A DNA stretch of 64,000 nucleotides from Russula earlei. Its lineage: Eukaryota > Basidiomycota > Agaricomycetes > Russulales > Russulaceae. The DNA lies in contig JAGFNK010000069.1 of assembly GCA_025769875.1 (NCBI GenBank), positions 93,850-157,849 of the forward strand, in the 5' to 3' direction. The position numbers and the translations under genes are program-made. Under the pieces are notes generated by a model that worked only from the letters and a program-made list of their open reading frames with translations, ran no database searches and was not told the DNA's origin. Of the stretch, positions 13,901 through 27,042 are shown in pieces (the first letter of the stretch is position 1; each line of letters opens with the position of its first letter).

Positions 13901-14198
13901 GTGGAACCGGATCAGGGCGGTCGGGGGGTATGGTGGAGGGGATGCCAGGTAAACTTTCTGATCGCGTGAGGGAAAGTCGGGTTGGATGGGGAGGGGAAGG
14001 GTTACCGGATGGGGACGGAATGAGGTCGGTGGAAGGAGGCGATTGCTTGTCCACAGGAGTTGGAGGAGAAGAACGGCCCTTTGAAACACGTTTCCATTCG
14101 CCGGCCGAGTTTTGCTCGTAGTCAAAGGAAAGCTCTAGCATGGCAGACTCGTCTGAAGGGGGTGTGTTCGGCGAAGAATTAGGAGATAGGGAGGCCAT
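10985..14198 (-). CDS. MPS1: MPS1/TTK dual-specificity spindle-checkpoint kinase (apparent frameshift)
   Basis: Reads from MASLSPNSS at 14198. The first about 430 residues are Ser/Pro-rich and disordered, with a short coiled Gln/Glu segment ([16 protein letters not shown]). The kinase domain spans about 12391-11220: [56 protein letters not shown] and [18 protein letters not shown]. The C-terminal exon encodes [20 protein letters not shown] and ends at TGA 10987-10985. The NYMSPE activation segment and the tail are typical of MPS1, which phosphorylates kinetochore proteins in the spindle checkpoint. Two oddities: after GHP the frame shifts by one base near 11532 (the expected [11 protein letters not shown] continues in the next frame), and I could not join the last exon in frame with a canonical splice pair. 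The gene may therefore be broken, or the assembly may carry indels. Only 39 bp separate its start from the stop of the next gene. Confidence 0.85.
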
Positions 14199-14237
14199 GT
14201 TAGAGGAGAGGGACGAGGGAGGGGATAAGTTGAACTT

Positions 14238-15813
<1,576 letters not shown>

Positions 15814-16142
15814 CGTTCTTTCTGCTTGTTGTGGGGCCGCTCGAGTACGTTTGACACTTTGACTGGACTGTTTCCTAACCGGTTATTATACCTCCGAATG
15901 AACTCGGCTATACGGCATTCCCCATGTGATTCGAATCGGCGACTAGTCCATTCATCTGACCGATGTCGGTCGTCTCACTGATCTCTACTACTGTACACGT
16001 CGTCTCGGGGCGAGACACAATAAACATAGGCTACGACATAGCATACCGAACGTAACCAAGAAGAGGACATCCAAATTCAATCATACGATCCAAACGTGCG
16101 TTCACGATGCCTCTCGCAGGAGTGCTCGAGTGTCGGTACTGT
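15814..16142. other. Promoter of the nitronate monooxygenase and 3' flank of the peroxiredoxin
   Basis: These 329 bases hold no exon that I can support. They lie upstream of the monooxygenase start and downstream of the peroxiredoxin stop, both on the minus strand. A short imperfect direct repeat containing GTTCAA and TGCTCGAG units straddles the peroxiredoxin stop (about 16122-16172). Confidence 0.45.
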
Positions 16143-16884
16143 TCAATTGCTCGAGTTTCGGTACTGTTCAAGTGCTCGCGATACAGCTTTGATATGTCCA
16201 CTGAAATCAATCACCGAATCGAACACCTCACTGCGCGGAGAAGGTCACGATTCACCGAATACGCCAAGACTTGAAACAGAGCACATACCGTACAACACCC
16301 TTCGAGTCAATGAAAAACGTGACGCGTCCCTCGGAGAGGCCCATCAAACCACGGCTGACGCTGTATGCCTTCCGGGCCACGCCAGACTCATCACTCAACA
16401 TTGGGTACTGCCATTTGATGTCAGTATAAACAAAAAACTCGGCGGGACATGTATTCTACATACGGTGACATCATGTTTCGCGGCAAACGCCTTGATGGTG
16501 GCAACTGAATCGTGGGAAATCCCAATAATCTGGATTCCCGAATCCTTAAACTCGACCTTCTCTGAATGTACACGCGTTCATTGTTCGATATTCGTTGCGA
16601 GGTGCTGAATCTGGAGATATGACGTACCTGTGAGCGCATCCCGGAAACCGCAGACTTCTCTTGTGCAGCCATAGGTGCCTGTACAATCACCAATGCCAAT
16701 GAGCGGTGAACAGAATGACGGAGCGTTGCAATGAAAGCAGGAGAAACGCACCAGCCTTGGGGTAGAAGAATACCGCCGTAGGTTTACCGTTCGCACCCGG
16801 CTTGAACTCGTATGGCGAGCCGTTGACGTTGGGGAGCGAGAATGCCGGGGCAAGTTTTCCTATCAGCGAGTGTCTGGTGGACAT
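16143..16884 (-). CDS. PrxQ/BCP-type peroxiredoxin (thioredoxin-dependent peroxidase)
   Basis: Reduces hydrogen and alkyl peroxides using thioredoxin. Starting at 16884 (MSTRHSLIGKLAPAFSL), it shows the AhpC/TSA fold opening (PNVNGSPYEFKP, AVFFYPKA). The active-site segment is YGCTREVCGFRD, with the peroxidatic Cys and a resolving Cys five residues on, the PrxQ pattern. KDSGIQIIGISHDSV, YPMLSDESGVARKAY and RVTFFIDSKGVV follow. My best last exon ends ALEQYRNSSN with the stop at 16145-16143. An in-frame upstream Met at 16980 would add 32 residues and cannot be excluded. The protein may resemble yeast Dot5 (nuclear), but the compartment is not evident here. Confidence 0.85.
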
Positions 16885-17218
16885 GGTGGTTGAGGGAGAA
16901 GAGCTGACTGAGGCAGCTCCATGACTCCATTCCGCAGTCAGTGATATTCCGACGCACGTGATGTCTACAACCTTTGACAATTACTGCTAGTTTGAAACAT
17001 GCTGATGCTGTGCTGATGGTTCTGGGCCCTTCTAGCAATAAATTTCACACAAGAAATGGAGGCGATCACAGAAGCCTCCCCGTCTTTAAGGATTCACCCA
17101 TACCCAATAGATTACTGTAGCACGGGGTACTTCCAACCCAACAACAGGGTAAATGACGGAGTGGCGAGCGAGACATTAAACGAATTAAGGTCTGTACGAG
17201 GTGGGTTTGAGACACCCG
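16885..17218. other. Peroxiredoxin promoter region
   Basis: These 334 bases lie between the peroxiredoxin start and the stop of the TIM9 gene. I see no exon. An A/T-rich segment near 16978-17056 could hold the peroxiredoxin core promoter, but no clear TATA box was recognised. Confidence 0.4.
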
Positions 17219-17664
17219 CTACTTTTGTGCAGCCGCGGAATTTATTGCTTCTGCAGTGAGGATTTACTATCAGCTCCAATGAGTCGCTGCGGGATGATCG
17301 ATGTGGCACACCTGCGTTCTGCTCAGCGAACCGCGCCCCCACTCGCTCTGAGTGTTTCAAGAATTTGTCGGCACAATTCATCATGCATTGCTCCTGACTG
17401 GACGTCGGACACGCGGCGCAATAAAAGAATTATCGGATCCTTCCTACCTCCTTCGATGACAAGGCCTTGCTGGTGAAGTCATTGCAACATGACATGAAGC
17501 AGCGCTCAACAAGGTTGGAGTACATCCGCATGAAGTCTTGCATCTAGTCGACATGATTGAAAACGTTGCCAAGTGCGGGAGCCGAGACGTGGACAAACCT
17601 GCTTTTTCTCGATGACCTTGGTCATATGCGCCTGCTCCGCAGCATTGAATGCGGAAAAGTCCAT
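17219..17664 (-). CDS. TIM9: Mitochondrial intermembrane-space chaperone TIM9
   Basis: Small Tim of the TIM9-TIM10 hexamer that escorts hydrophobic precursors to the TIM22 inner-membrane translocase. Reconstructed from four exons: [20 protein letters not shown] (start 17664), [19 protein letters not shown] continuing to TSKALSSKE, then [19 protein letters not shown] with RFAEQNA, and a last exon giving [10 protein letters not shown] with stop at 17221-17219. That makes about 91 residues, the usual length. The twin CX3C motifs are CFMSC and CMMNC, and the spacing and the [14 protein letters not shown] helix are typical of TIM9. Because the exons are tiny, simple open-frame searches miss this gene. 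The final exon junction is my best guess. Confidence 0.85.
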
Positions 17665-19165
17665 GAAGAAAGAAAGACTGCAAAACTAGTGCGACGCGGT
17701 GTGACGTGGTCCGAAGGCAAAGGCGGGTCCGATCCGTGTCTGTTTATCTGTGAGCGAGATTTTCAACGCCTGACGAGGAAATCTAACGGTGGCACAGGGA
17801 AAAGGCAGGGGGGCCTGAACTGACGGTAGGTAGCAGACCTGAGTTGGGTCTGCCTGGGAGGCAAAATTGGCGCGCAGCGGCGGGCACCAATGGACCGATC
17901 ACATGGCTCATAACGCGTGCGTAATGCTCCTTCGCTTCGACTGTCCGATGCACGCCGCTCGATTTCCAAACCTCGAATATCGCACTCGCACAGATTGATA
18001 TACATCCAACACAGGGAGTAACTGACCTCTTTCCCGTCACCAACGGCTAAGTACGGAGGGATACATGACAGATCCGAGCGTGTACGCTAGCAATGAGTTA
18101 TGCTGAGTGTTGCGGGATGACTGTGTTGCCCACGGACGTCAATAGGAACCATCTTCCGATGATGCTGTCATGGATGGAGGCCCGATAACAGACGCTACGG
18201 TTCATTGACGTGGCCGGTTGAGAAATTCCACCGTAATTAATCACGACACAGCCGGTCACCGCTGGTCGCATATCTTGGTATCCGGCCACCGTATTAGTTC
18301 ACAGAACGGCATGTCACCCCTTGCTGTAATGTGCCGGTTCCGTCTCCATAGGCCCGGTTAGAGGACATTGCGTTGGATCACTGAGACGTCAAGGGCAGTT
18401 TCTTGACCATATATGCACTACAGAAAAGTGGCCAATGGGCGTTTCAGGATGCAGTGATAGCATACGGGCCATGGATGTCGGTAATTCTGCTTATGCGGCA
18501 GGAACCTGTCGATATGTGAATGGTAAGCGGGCAACTCAGAATGTGATCCGTGAAGGCACCTAATGCGCTGCTCCTCCAACCCCTCAGCGCCCACGGAAGC
18601 TGACATCATGTGTTAATGTACCAGCGCGTTTTCAGCACGTTGACGGAGGTTTTGTTGGCAGGCAGCACAATTCAATTATCTAGTTCTTCGCGCAGTGGAA
18701 TGCGATCTCAACTGCCAGGTGGATGGGTAGATTCCGGAAGAAGTAGACGAATCGAGACATTCAACATTCTGATGCGTTCTTCTAAGTACAGATCAGCCTG
18801 GACTTTGCTTGAAGATGACATCTTATTTCCGCAAAGCATCGGACGTAGGAGATACCGAGGAGAACAAGTGAGAGGCTGTGTAAAACAAAGAGGTGGATCA
18901 CATAGCCGGTCCGATGAGAGGGTCAGCTTAGTCATCCCACGGTGGACTTCGTTGAGCTTGACTCGAAACATCCTTTCAAACTTTGCGACAACCACGAACG
19001 TGTCGTCCTCTAGTCTCAGGGAGGTAACATAATCTGCATTGGTTTCTTTCACTCCTTCGTCCTATAAAAAGTGAGCGGATGTTCTTTGTGCCGCATCAGC
19101 TTCCTCACCCTTCCTCTCCTACAACACCTTCAAACTTTTCCATCCCTCCAGTGACCGATCTTAAC
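17665..19165. other. 1.5-kb region without a recognised gene
   Basis: This lies between the divergent TIM9 and DAHP synthase genes. Open frames of up to 140 codons occur on both strands near 18610-19052, but they overlap each other and show no motif I recognise. The segment probably contains both promoters; a TATA-like CCTATAAAAAG lies near 19061-19071, about 100 bp before the DAHP synthase start. Confidence 0.45.
19061..19071 (+). promoter_or_regulatory. TATA-like element upstream of the DAHP synthase gene
   Basis: The sequence CCTATAAAAAG lies about 95-105 bp upstream of the ATG at 19166, a plausible distance for a fungal core promoter. The call rests on sequence match and position only. 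Confidence 0.4.
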
Positions 19166-20588
<1,423 letters not shown>

Positions 20589-20833
20589 ATTTTCATTCTA
20601 ATTGTAACATGCGCTAGACTCGCGTGTATCGACCTTTCTTTGGGCCTCAACAACAACTAGCTGGTATCACCTAGAGCTCCTCACGTCGTGATCATATAAT
20701 ATCCTTTTAGTCATTACATGTACATGTACACCTTATCTTATCTGATTGCTCTTAGAATGCACGTGCACCTGATTACACACCACACCAAATGAATGCGAGT
20801 GGATTGAAGAGCCAAACCACTTCCTCCCTCGGA

Positions 20834-21299
20834 ATGGGAAAAAGTGCAAAAGTACACAAGCGTACTGTACGCCGCGAGGCCTCTCCTCTTGCACTAGAAT
20901 AGGGTGTTGCTTACGATCTCTCCCTGCCACTGCACGCCACAGAAAAAGACAACGAGCAGCAGCACGATCGCGACGCCGACACCGTCGTCGGAGCGCACGC
21001 AGGTTGCCGTCGCCACCACCGCCGTGACAGACGCGGCCAACGCGGCCAAAAAAGCAGCGAAGGTGAAGGCGAAGAGGGGCGGCGCTCGCGTGCGGCGGCG
21101 GCCCGGGCAGTCGAGTTTGGCAACGACAACGACGGCAGCGGCGGTGGCGGACGCGGAGGGCCCGCATGGGCATGGGCATGGGCAGGGGCAGGGGCATGTG
21201 CTCGGCGGAGCGGATTATGTGGATATTCTGATGGGCAGTCGGCGGCGCGAGCGAGAAGAAGCGATGAAGTTGCCTCGCGATACCGTCCCATCCGAGTAA
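20834..21299 (+). CDS. Small basic MGKSAK-type fungal protein, function unknown
   Basis: Two exons: 20834-20866 encodes MGKSAKVHKRT, and 20943-21299 encodes the rest (129 residues in all), joined across a 76-nt GTACGC..CACAG intron. The middle is Ala/Lys-rich (DAANAAKKAAKVKAKRGG), a His-Gly-Gln repeat follows (GHGHGQGQGH), and the end is GGADYVDILMGSRRREREE. The MGKSAK start with a C-terminal GGADYV..RR..REEA block resembles a conserved fungal small protein; I recall this from memory and have not searched it. The opposite strand has a longer open frame across the same bases, which I take to be a GC-driven shadow. No function is assigned. Confidence 0.6.
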
Positions 21300-22534
21300 A
21301 GCGCTGCCGCCGCATCCTGCCTACCTCCGCCGCCTTGCGCTTCCCCTCTCCTCCTCTCTTCCTGGAGGTCGCTTCCTGGAGGGAGGTGAGTGAGGCGATA
21401 GGGGCTTGAACCGGGATTGCCGTCATCGGTGGAATAATGGAATGGACTTCGACACGAGAGGATGTGGATGGGTGGCTAGGTGTGCATGCAGCTGCGGCGG
21501 TGATGTGCTTCATCCATCCATCTCATTAGATCAAAGAGATTAGGTCCTTGAGCATTTTTTATTTTGGAAGGCAGTCCCCAAATCATGACCCCTCTTCCAA
21601 TGGGCTGTACCTCAGCGTTGGAGGTACAAAGAAGTGATTCAGTTCTTATTAACTAATGTTGGAATCCATCCACATGGCTGACAATTCATCAGGAAACTAG
21701 AGAGTGGGAGGCTTATTATTGCCGTTTTAAGCGAGCGCAGTTGGCGGAGCTTGAAAACCCACAAACAAATTCGTCACAAATATCAATTTCAATAAAACCT
21801 GACTCTGCTTAATGAGGGCTAGGGATTTGAGCAATATTTGGTGAAGCTGAATGCAGGCAGCCTGCACATCTGTATGAGACAAATTACTCCCCTCAAAATT
21901 GCAGACATGGGCTGTGTTGAGACATTTGTTTTGTTTGACCCAAGAGTTATGTTATTCTCCTTGACTCATGGCGACGCGGCACCAGCCTCCATCGTAGCCT
22001 CGCCCACCATCTTCACTTCAGCACTGTCTGCCGTATCGCCAGCATCACCAACATGCCAACCACCACTGTCACCTCAGCTTCCCCCACCCTGCCGTCTTAG
22101 GACCTGCTGAGCCAGCTGTCATCTCAGTCACTTCTGTCGCCGCCTCAGCTCTTTGTTCCATCACCACATCACCAGCACCAGCACCAGCACCAGCACTGCC
22201 ACCCCAGCCATTTTAGCACCAGCCGTACAGCCGTCGTCTCGGAATTTGCCAGTCATTGCCTCAGCGCCATCCACCGCATCGCCATTATCGCCAGCCGCCA
22301 CCACCTCAGCCCAAGCTGCCTTTCAGCACCGCCGCATCAGCCCTGCCCTCCGCCACAACCGTCTCAGCACCCTCTGCGCCTCCGCCTTCGCTTATGTCGC
22401 CAACCCTTGCCCCACCACCTGCCGTGTCGCCTCTGGCCCTGCTTGTCATTGCCACCTATGCCTGCATCTACGAACTCATGCCCATTGATCACCGGTCCTA
22501 CATTTTCATTTTATTATAAAGATCACGAGTGGCA
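21300..22534. other. Non-coding stretch with low-complexity Ser/Ala/Pro/Thr-coding tract
   Basis: 21300-21960 shows no gene. From about 21965 to 22480 the sequence is rich in CACCAGC, GCCATC and CCTCAG units (including a CACCAG run at about 22166-22195), so that all three plus-strand frames give Ser/Pro/Ala/Thr-rich peptides. No conserved motif is present. A similar tract follows the STRAP pseudogene. Confidence 0.5.
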
Positions 22535-23600
22535 ATGTCAGCCCCGCAAAGAGCTGTGCCGCTCATCGCGCCAGGTCACACGCGCCCAATAGTCACCCGC
22601 CTATCTTTTTCTCCTCTTTTGGATGATGGCACGTACCTGCTTATATTTTGCTGCAAGGATGGAAACGCAAATGGATCGGGGATCGGATCGGCACCTTCGT
22701 CAGACATAAAGGCGCCGTTTGGAGCACCAAGCTCAGTCGTGATGGCTCTTGCGCAGCCTCTGGCAGTGCAGACTTTACGGCGTACGTCTCTCCATCGTAT
22801 TTATGTACAAACTGAAGGTGTGCGGTCAGACTCACACCCCAGCTCTGCCCTGTTCTTTTGCAGTAAAATCCGGGATACGTACAGCGGGCAGATGCTTCAC
22901 TCATTCCCGCACAATCACATCGTTCGCAGCATCGCGATCTCCCCAGATCCGTCGGCCAGGCGCTTGCTGACTGGCGGACAAGAAAAGAAGGTCCGAATCT
23001 TCGATTTGGGGAAAACGGATGCGGGGCCCGATGTTTTATCCGAGGGCGGTGGACAATCGCATGACGGCACAGTTGAGAGAGCATCGTGCGGCTCATGAGA
23101 ATATCGGCGTGAGTGCGGGAGACGACGGGTTTGTCAAGTGAGTGTTCCTCCCTCCTGATGGTTTTTTTCTGATAGGTTGATCCGTGTGATGAGGTGGATG
23201 CATCCGCGCGCCAAGTCACTAAAAATATATTTTCTGACAACCCGATCACCTCGATGGAACTCTCCTCACCAACATAGCGACTCGTGACGTCTGGAAAGAC
23301 TGCTAACTTCATTCCCGCACACCCCGCCGAGACACGCACGCCGACTCACAGCGTCAAGATGCCATACACTCCGCCCTCTGCGTCGGTCCACCCAATTCTC
23401 CAAGATCGCTTCGTCACTGGTGCTCGTCCACCGGATCAACGACGAGGAATTAGAGGTGCTCAAAAGTCATCATCACTGCGTCGAGTACAACCCGGATGAA
23501 GAGGTATATGCCAGTGGAAGCGGTGAGTGCAATGATGCCCATCTCGTTCGCTTTCGACTGAGGAAAATTTCCCACCACATTCTCTGATTCATCAGAGGAC
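22535..23600 (+). pseudogene. STRAP: Truncated, frameshifted copy of a STRAP-like WD40 repeat gene
   Basis: Opens with MSAPQRAVPLIAPGHTRPI, the conserved N-terminus of the WD40 protein STRAP (Unr-interacting, SMN-complex associated). WD blocks can be followed in order: [15 protein letters not shown], a short intron near 22782-22861, DTYSGQMLHSFPHNHIVRS, LLTGGQEKKVRIFDLGK, HENIGVSAGDDGFVK, DNPITSMELSS, PILQDRFVTG and CVEYNPDEEVYASGS. The frame is lost after KDGN (missing codons near 22664), after HDGTV (about 23073) and near 23420. An in-frame TAG at 23275-23277 stands where the family has Gln (CAG to TAG). Introns are retained, so this is a DNA duplicate rather than a retrocopy. The C-terminus is missing, replaced by low-complexity sequence. 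Confidence 0.82.
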
Positions 23601-24863
23601 GGTATGTTGGCCCTCTTTGATTTGATCAACTTGTGCTCACTGACGCCGCCAACATGCCAGGACGCACCGCCATCTCAGGAGACATACCGCACGCTGCCTT
23701 CCCTGTTGCCTCCCCACTCACTCACGCGCCGTCGGCCATGCGTGCCATCGCCACCTCAGTTGGAGACGGCCACGGTGTCGTGGCCGAGACACAACGGCAA
23801 GAGCAACGTGCAAGTCGGGCTCGCAGCCCACCACCATTTCCTCCACTGCCGCCGATGCATTGCCCTCTCCCACCGCAGAAGGAACAGCAGCAGCCGCCTC
23901 ACCGCCTCCCTCGAAACACCGGCTGCAGCCGCAACAACAATTTCAGCACCAGCAACAATGTCTGACCAAACAGCAACGTGCGACGACCAAGCCGCATGCA
24001 CCTTCATGCGCGCACCATCCACTTCCCCGTCGACACACATGTTACCCACGCCTCCGGAGCCACGACGAGCCGCAGCGTGCAACGACGTCGACCGCCACTA
24101 TCTGTTCTTCTTGCACAACGGAGGACCACCTGGCGCCACTGTGACACACAACACCATGTTAGATTGCATCTGCATGTACGCCGCATTCCCCGCCTCATTA
24201 TCACCCGCGCCGCCCACACCGCCCACGTCTCCTTCGCCGCGACTCGCTGCAGCGCGCCACGACGTCAGCTGTGTGCACTATTACTTCCTGCCCGACGGAG
24301 GACCCCCGATGGCCACAGCCCCAACAACATCACGCGCACGCACGACCTCAAGCCTCATTCGACCAGGGACTTCAATCCCCTGGGAGGTTTAAGGGAGGAT
24401 TCCCGCTAGCCTTGGAATCACGCGCACGTCTTGTCATCGCCTCCCCTTTCTCCTCATGATTCTGCTGTGCCACCTATGCCTTATGCCACCTTCTCGTATG
24501 CCATGCCACTGTCTCTTTCTCACGCGTTCTCGACTCCATTTCCTGCTCCCCTTCCTTTCACCTCGTATTCTCCTTTGTGCTGCCCTGTACATCAAACTCT
24601 AGCTAACTTGAAGAATAATACTCTTTCCTGCAATCTCATCTGCCTGCCTGGAGACACCCTCATTGTTCTCGTGTCCATGTTCCATATTCCAGCTGGGTCT
24701 CGCTCCTCCCTCTTTTCTCCTTGGGTGTCCTCTGGGATAACAGGTCAGGTAACCAGCCTTGCTAACTCACAATTGTGTCCTCCGGGATCACTACACCGAG
24801 ACCGTGATGGATGATGGAGGGCAGGGCTCAGGCGGTGGCTGTGGCGGCTGGTGATGCTAGAGC
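23601..24863. other. Low-complexity tract downstream of the STRAP pseudogene
   Basis: About 23640-24480 is rich in CCGCC, CACCA and CAGC units; its open frames give Pro/Thr/His/Arg-rich peptides in every frame with no conserved motif. 24480-24863 is ordinary non-coding sequence up to the edge of the palindrome. Confidence 0.5.
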
Positions 24864-25178
24864 AAAATTCGTGCTGAAATGACTTTTTTTTTGATTCTAT
24901 ATTACAAAATGTATTCGTAGTGCTATGTCGTTTGGACCCGAAAGTTTGTCACAAAGTCAGTACTACCATACCACATTCGTGCCCTCCTCTCAATCCAAAC
25001 CATACGCCACGAGTATCTCCTGTCTATAGGCGCGGTTAGCGAGCTCTTGGTGCCCACTTCTGGTAGCCACCCTGAAATTTATGTTCATTGTGACCACCTT
25101 AAAAATCGCCGTCATCTTCCGACGATCTGGATATGAACGGACGTGAGCGTCTCAGTATTCGTACACGTGAGAAATCGC

Positions 25179-25440
25179 CTACGTTTGTTTCTTCGAATGT
25201 GCATGATTTTCAAGCGCATTTGCCGCGTACCCACCCGCGAGGGCGCCAGCGAAAACCGCCTTTTTATAAACCCTTTTCTCAAGTGCTGGCTTTGCGTCTT
25301 GGCGCTCAGATCTATGAGGTAAAAGAAGTCAACTTCAGCAGGCAACAGGAGAGGTAAACATACAAAACAAGAGGAGTCGCGAATGTTGGAGCGATGCTGG
25401 TGGCGAAACAGAAAATGGCAATAACAGAGGAAGGACGCAT
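25179..25440 (-). CDS. Small secreted peptide precursor with Lys-Arg site (left arm)
   Basis: Two exons: 25440-25364 (77 nt) and 25311-25179, joined by a 52-nt GTATGT..ATAG intron, giving 69 residues. It starts MRPSSVIAIFCFATSIAPTF with a hydrophobic signal peptide ending about ATPLVL. A short pro-segment ends in the dibasic PALEKR, a typical Kex2 processing site. The mature part begins VYKKAVFAGALAGG, contains Gly/Ala-rich helix-like sequence and ends HSKKQT. It is divergently transcribed from its twin in the other arm. The function is unknown; a secreted signalling, effector-like or antimicrobial peptide is possible but unsupported. A frame-preserving 6-nt indel and the conserved intron relative to the twin argue that it is coding. 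Confidence 0.65.
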
Positions 25441-26120
25441 GGTTGCAATAATTGCGATCGTGGGTTTAAAACGAAATTCGTCAATTCGTGGTGGTTTGAA
25501 ATAAAGTGTGGCTTGTTTGTAGGTATCCAGTACCTACGAGTATAAAGAAGTGAATGGGAGCGCGGCTGGAGAGCAGGTACTCTGGGCATTGGCTCTTTAT
25601 ACTTTTTGCCGAGTCCCGTCTTTCCGCTATTCATTTATTGCCATCAGCAAATGTCCGGATTGGGGTGATTCCAATCCCATCTCTTTTACACAAGTGGTGA
25701 TGCAAGGAAGTTGCGCGTTGATGCACCTATGATGCACCTACATTTCAAGGCTATTTGGAGCAGCGAGCGCGCACGCAAAGTCGTCTCACAAGTGGTGATG
25801 CAAGGAAGTGGCACGTTGATGCAACTATTGATTGATGGAAGAGGTCTCCGCTTTGATCGGTCTGAGACGACTTCGCGTGCGCGCTAGCTGCTTCACGTAA
25901 CGCGTAGGTGCATCACGTGCCCGCATCACCACTTCTGAGACGACTTTGCGTGCGCGCTCGCTCGCTGCTCCAAATAGCCTTGAAACATAGGTGCATCATA
26001 GGTGCATCAACGTGCAACTTCCTTGCATCACCACTTGTGTAAAAGAGATGAGATTGGAATCACCCCAATCCGGACATTTGCTGATCAATGAATAGCGGAA
26101 AGACGGGACTCGGAAAAAGT

Positions 26121-26127
26121 ATAAAGA
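26121..26127 (+). promoter_or_regulatory. Putative TATA box of the right-arm peptide gene
   Basis: TATAAAG lies about 145 bp before the ATG at 26272, and the same motif appears in mirror position in the left arm (near 25596-25602). Conservation in both arms is expected from the duplication, so it is only weak support for function. Confidence 0.35.
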
Positions 26128-26271
26128 GCCAATGCCCAGAGTACCTGCTCTCCAGCTGCGCTCCCATTCACTGCTTTATACTCGTAGGTACTGGATACCT
26201 ACAAACAAGCCACACTTTGTTTCAAACCACCACGAATTGACGAGTTTCGTTTTAAACCCACGATCGCAACC

Positions 26272-26527
26272 ATGCGTCTTTCCTCTGTTATTGCCATTTT
26301 CTGTTTCGCCACCAGCATCGCTCCAACTTTCGCGACTCCTCTTGTCTTGTATGCTTACCTCTCCTGTTGCCTGCTGAAGTTGACTTCTATTACCTCATAG
26401 ATCTGAGCGCCAAGACGCAACGCCAGCACATGAGAAAAGGGGAGAGAAAAAAATAGAACTCGCTGGCGCCGTCGCGGGTGGGGTCACGGCAAAGCAGATT
26501 GTAAAGCATTCGAAGAAACAAAAGTAG
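26272..26527 (+). CDS. Small secreted peptide precursor with Lys-Arg site (right arm)
   Basis: Twin of the gene at 25179-25440. Exons 26272-26348 and 26401-26527 flank a 52-nt intron and give 67 residues. The signal peptide MRLSSVIAIFCFATSIAPTF differs from its twin at one residue and the intron at about two bases. After the dibasic site (AHEKR) the mature part begins GEKKIELAGAVAGG and ends VKHSKKQK. About half the aligned mature residues differ from the twin, although flanks, signal peptide and intron are almost the same. A TATAAAG motif at about 26121-26127 lies about 145 bp upstream. No homologue is recognised. Confidence 0.65.
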
Positions 26528-26860
26528 GCGGTTTCTCACGCGTACGAATACTGAGACGCTCACACGTCCGTTCATATCCAGGTCGGAAGATGACGGCGAT
26601 TATTAAGGTGGTCACAATGAACATAAATTTCAAGGTGGCTACCAGAAGTGGGCACCAAGAGCTCGCTAACCGCACCTACAGATGGGAGATACTCGTGGCG
26701 TATGATTTGGATTGAGAGGAGGGCACGAATGCGGTATGGTAGGACTGACTTTGTGACAAACTTTCGGCTCCAAATGACGTAGCACTACAACATTGAGATT
26801 GCATGAATACATTTAGTAATATAAAATCAAAAAAAAAAAGTTATTTCAGCACGAATTTTA

Positions 26861-27042
26861 CGCTTTTGGCTGCTTACCACAAATGCATGTCACGCGCCTT
26901 CGCGGTACCCCTACCCGACCGAATCATGCGGGGAAGGGGAGACATGGCTCGTCGGACACAAACCCTAACGGCGATCGCCATCATAAACCAATCCATATCG
27001 CACTATAAACGCAACGACGCTTCCCGCTAACTGACGAGATCG
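26861..27042. other. Spacer between palindrome and ALG7 pseudogene
   Basis: A short segment with no exon or motif that I can support. Confidence 0.4.

Larger units (their letters stand above)
24864..26860. repeat. 2-kb imperfect palindrome (inverted duplication)
   Basis: The sequence from AAAATTCGTGCTGAAAT at 24864 is repeated in reverse complement ending at about 26860, and the match continues inward for about 0.9 kb on each side to a centre near 25860. Shared blocks include the CACGAGTATCTCC segment, the GAACGGACGTG segment, the two small genes, their upstream TATAAAG-containing regions and a GCGCGCACGCAAAGTCGTCTCA block. By eye the arms are over 90% identical outside the second exons of the genes. 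An additional copy of the TCTGAGACGACTT block lies inside the centre (about 25860-25892). I saw no clear target-site duplication, so this could be a foldback-type element or a simple inverted gene duplication. Confidence 0.85.

Noticed and set aside
18610..19052. Overlapping frames of 140 (plus) and 114 (minus) codons
   Set aside because: No motif, overlap on opposite strands, and position in a promoter-rich interval; could be revisited with RNA-seq.
20911..21513. 200-codon minus-strand open frame
   Set aside because: It lies opposite the MGKSAK-type gene in GC-rich repeats, and its His/Pro/Ala/Arg-rich product has no recognisable domain.
22153..22519. Ser/Thr/Pro/Ala-rich frames that might encode a mucin-like protein
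   Set aside because: All frames give similar low-complexity peptides, there is no signal peptide or conserved end, and the composition is explained by CACCAG and GCC repeats.
23604..24409. 262- and 143-codon plus-strand frames
   Set aside because: Same low-complexity composition, overlapping frames, and start inside the STRAP pseudogene tail; no homology recognised.
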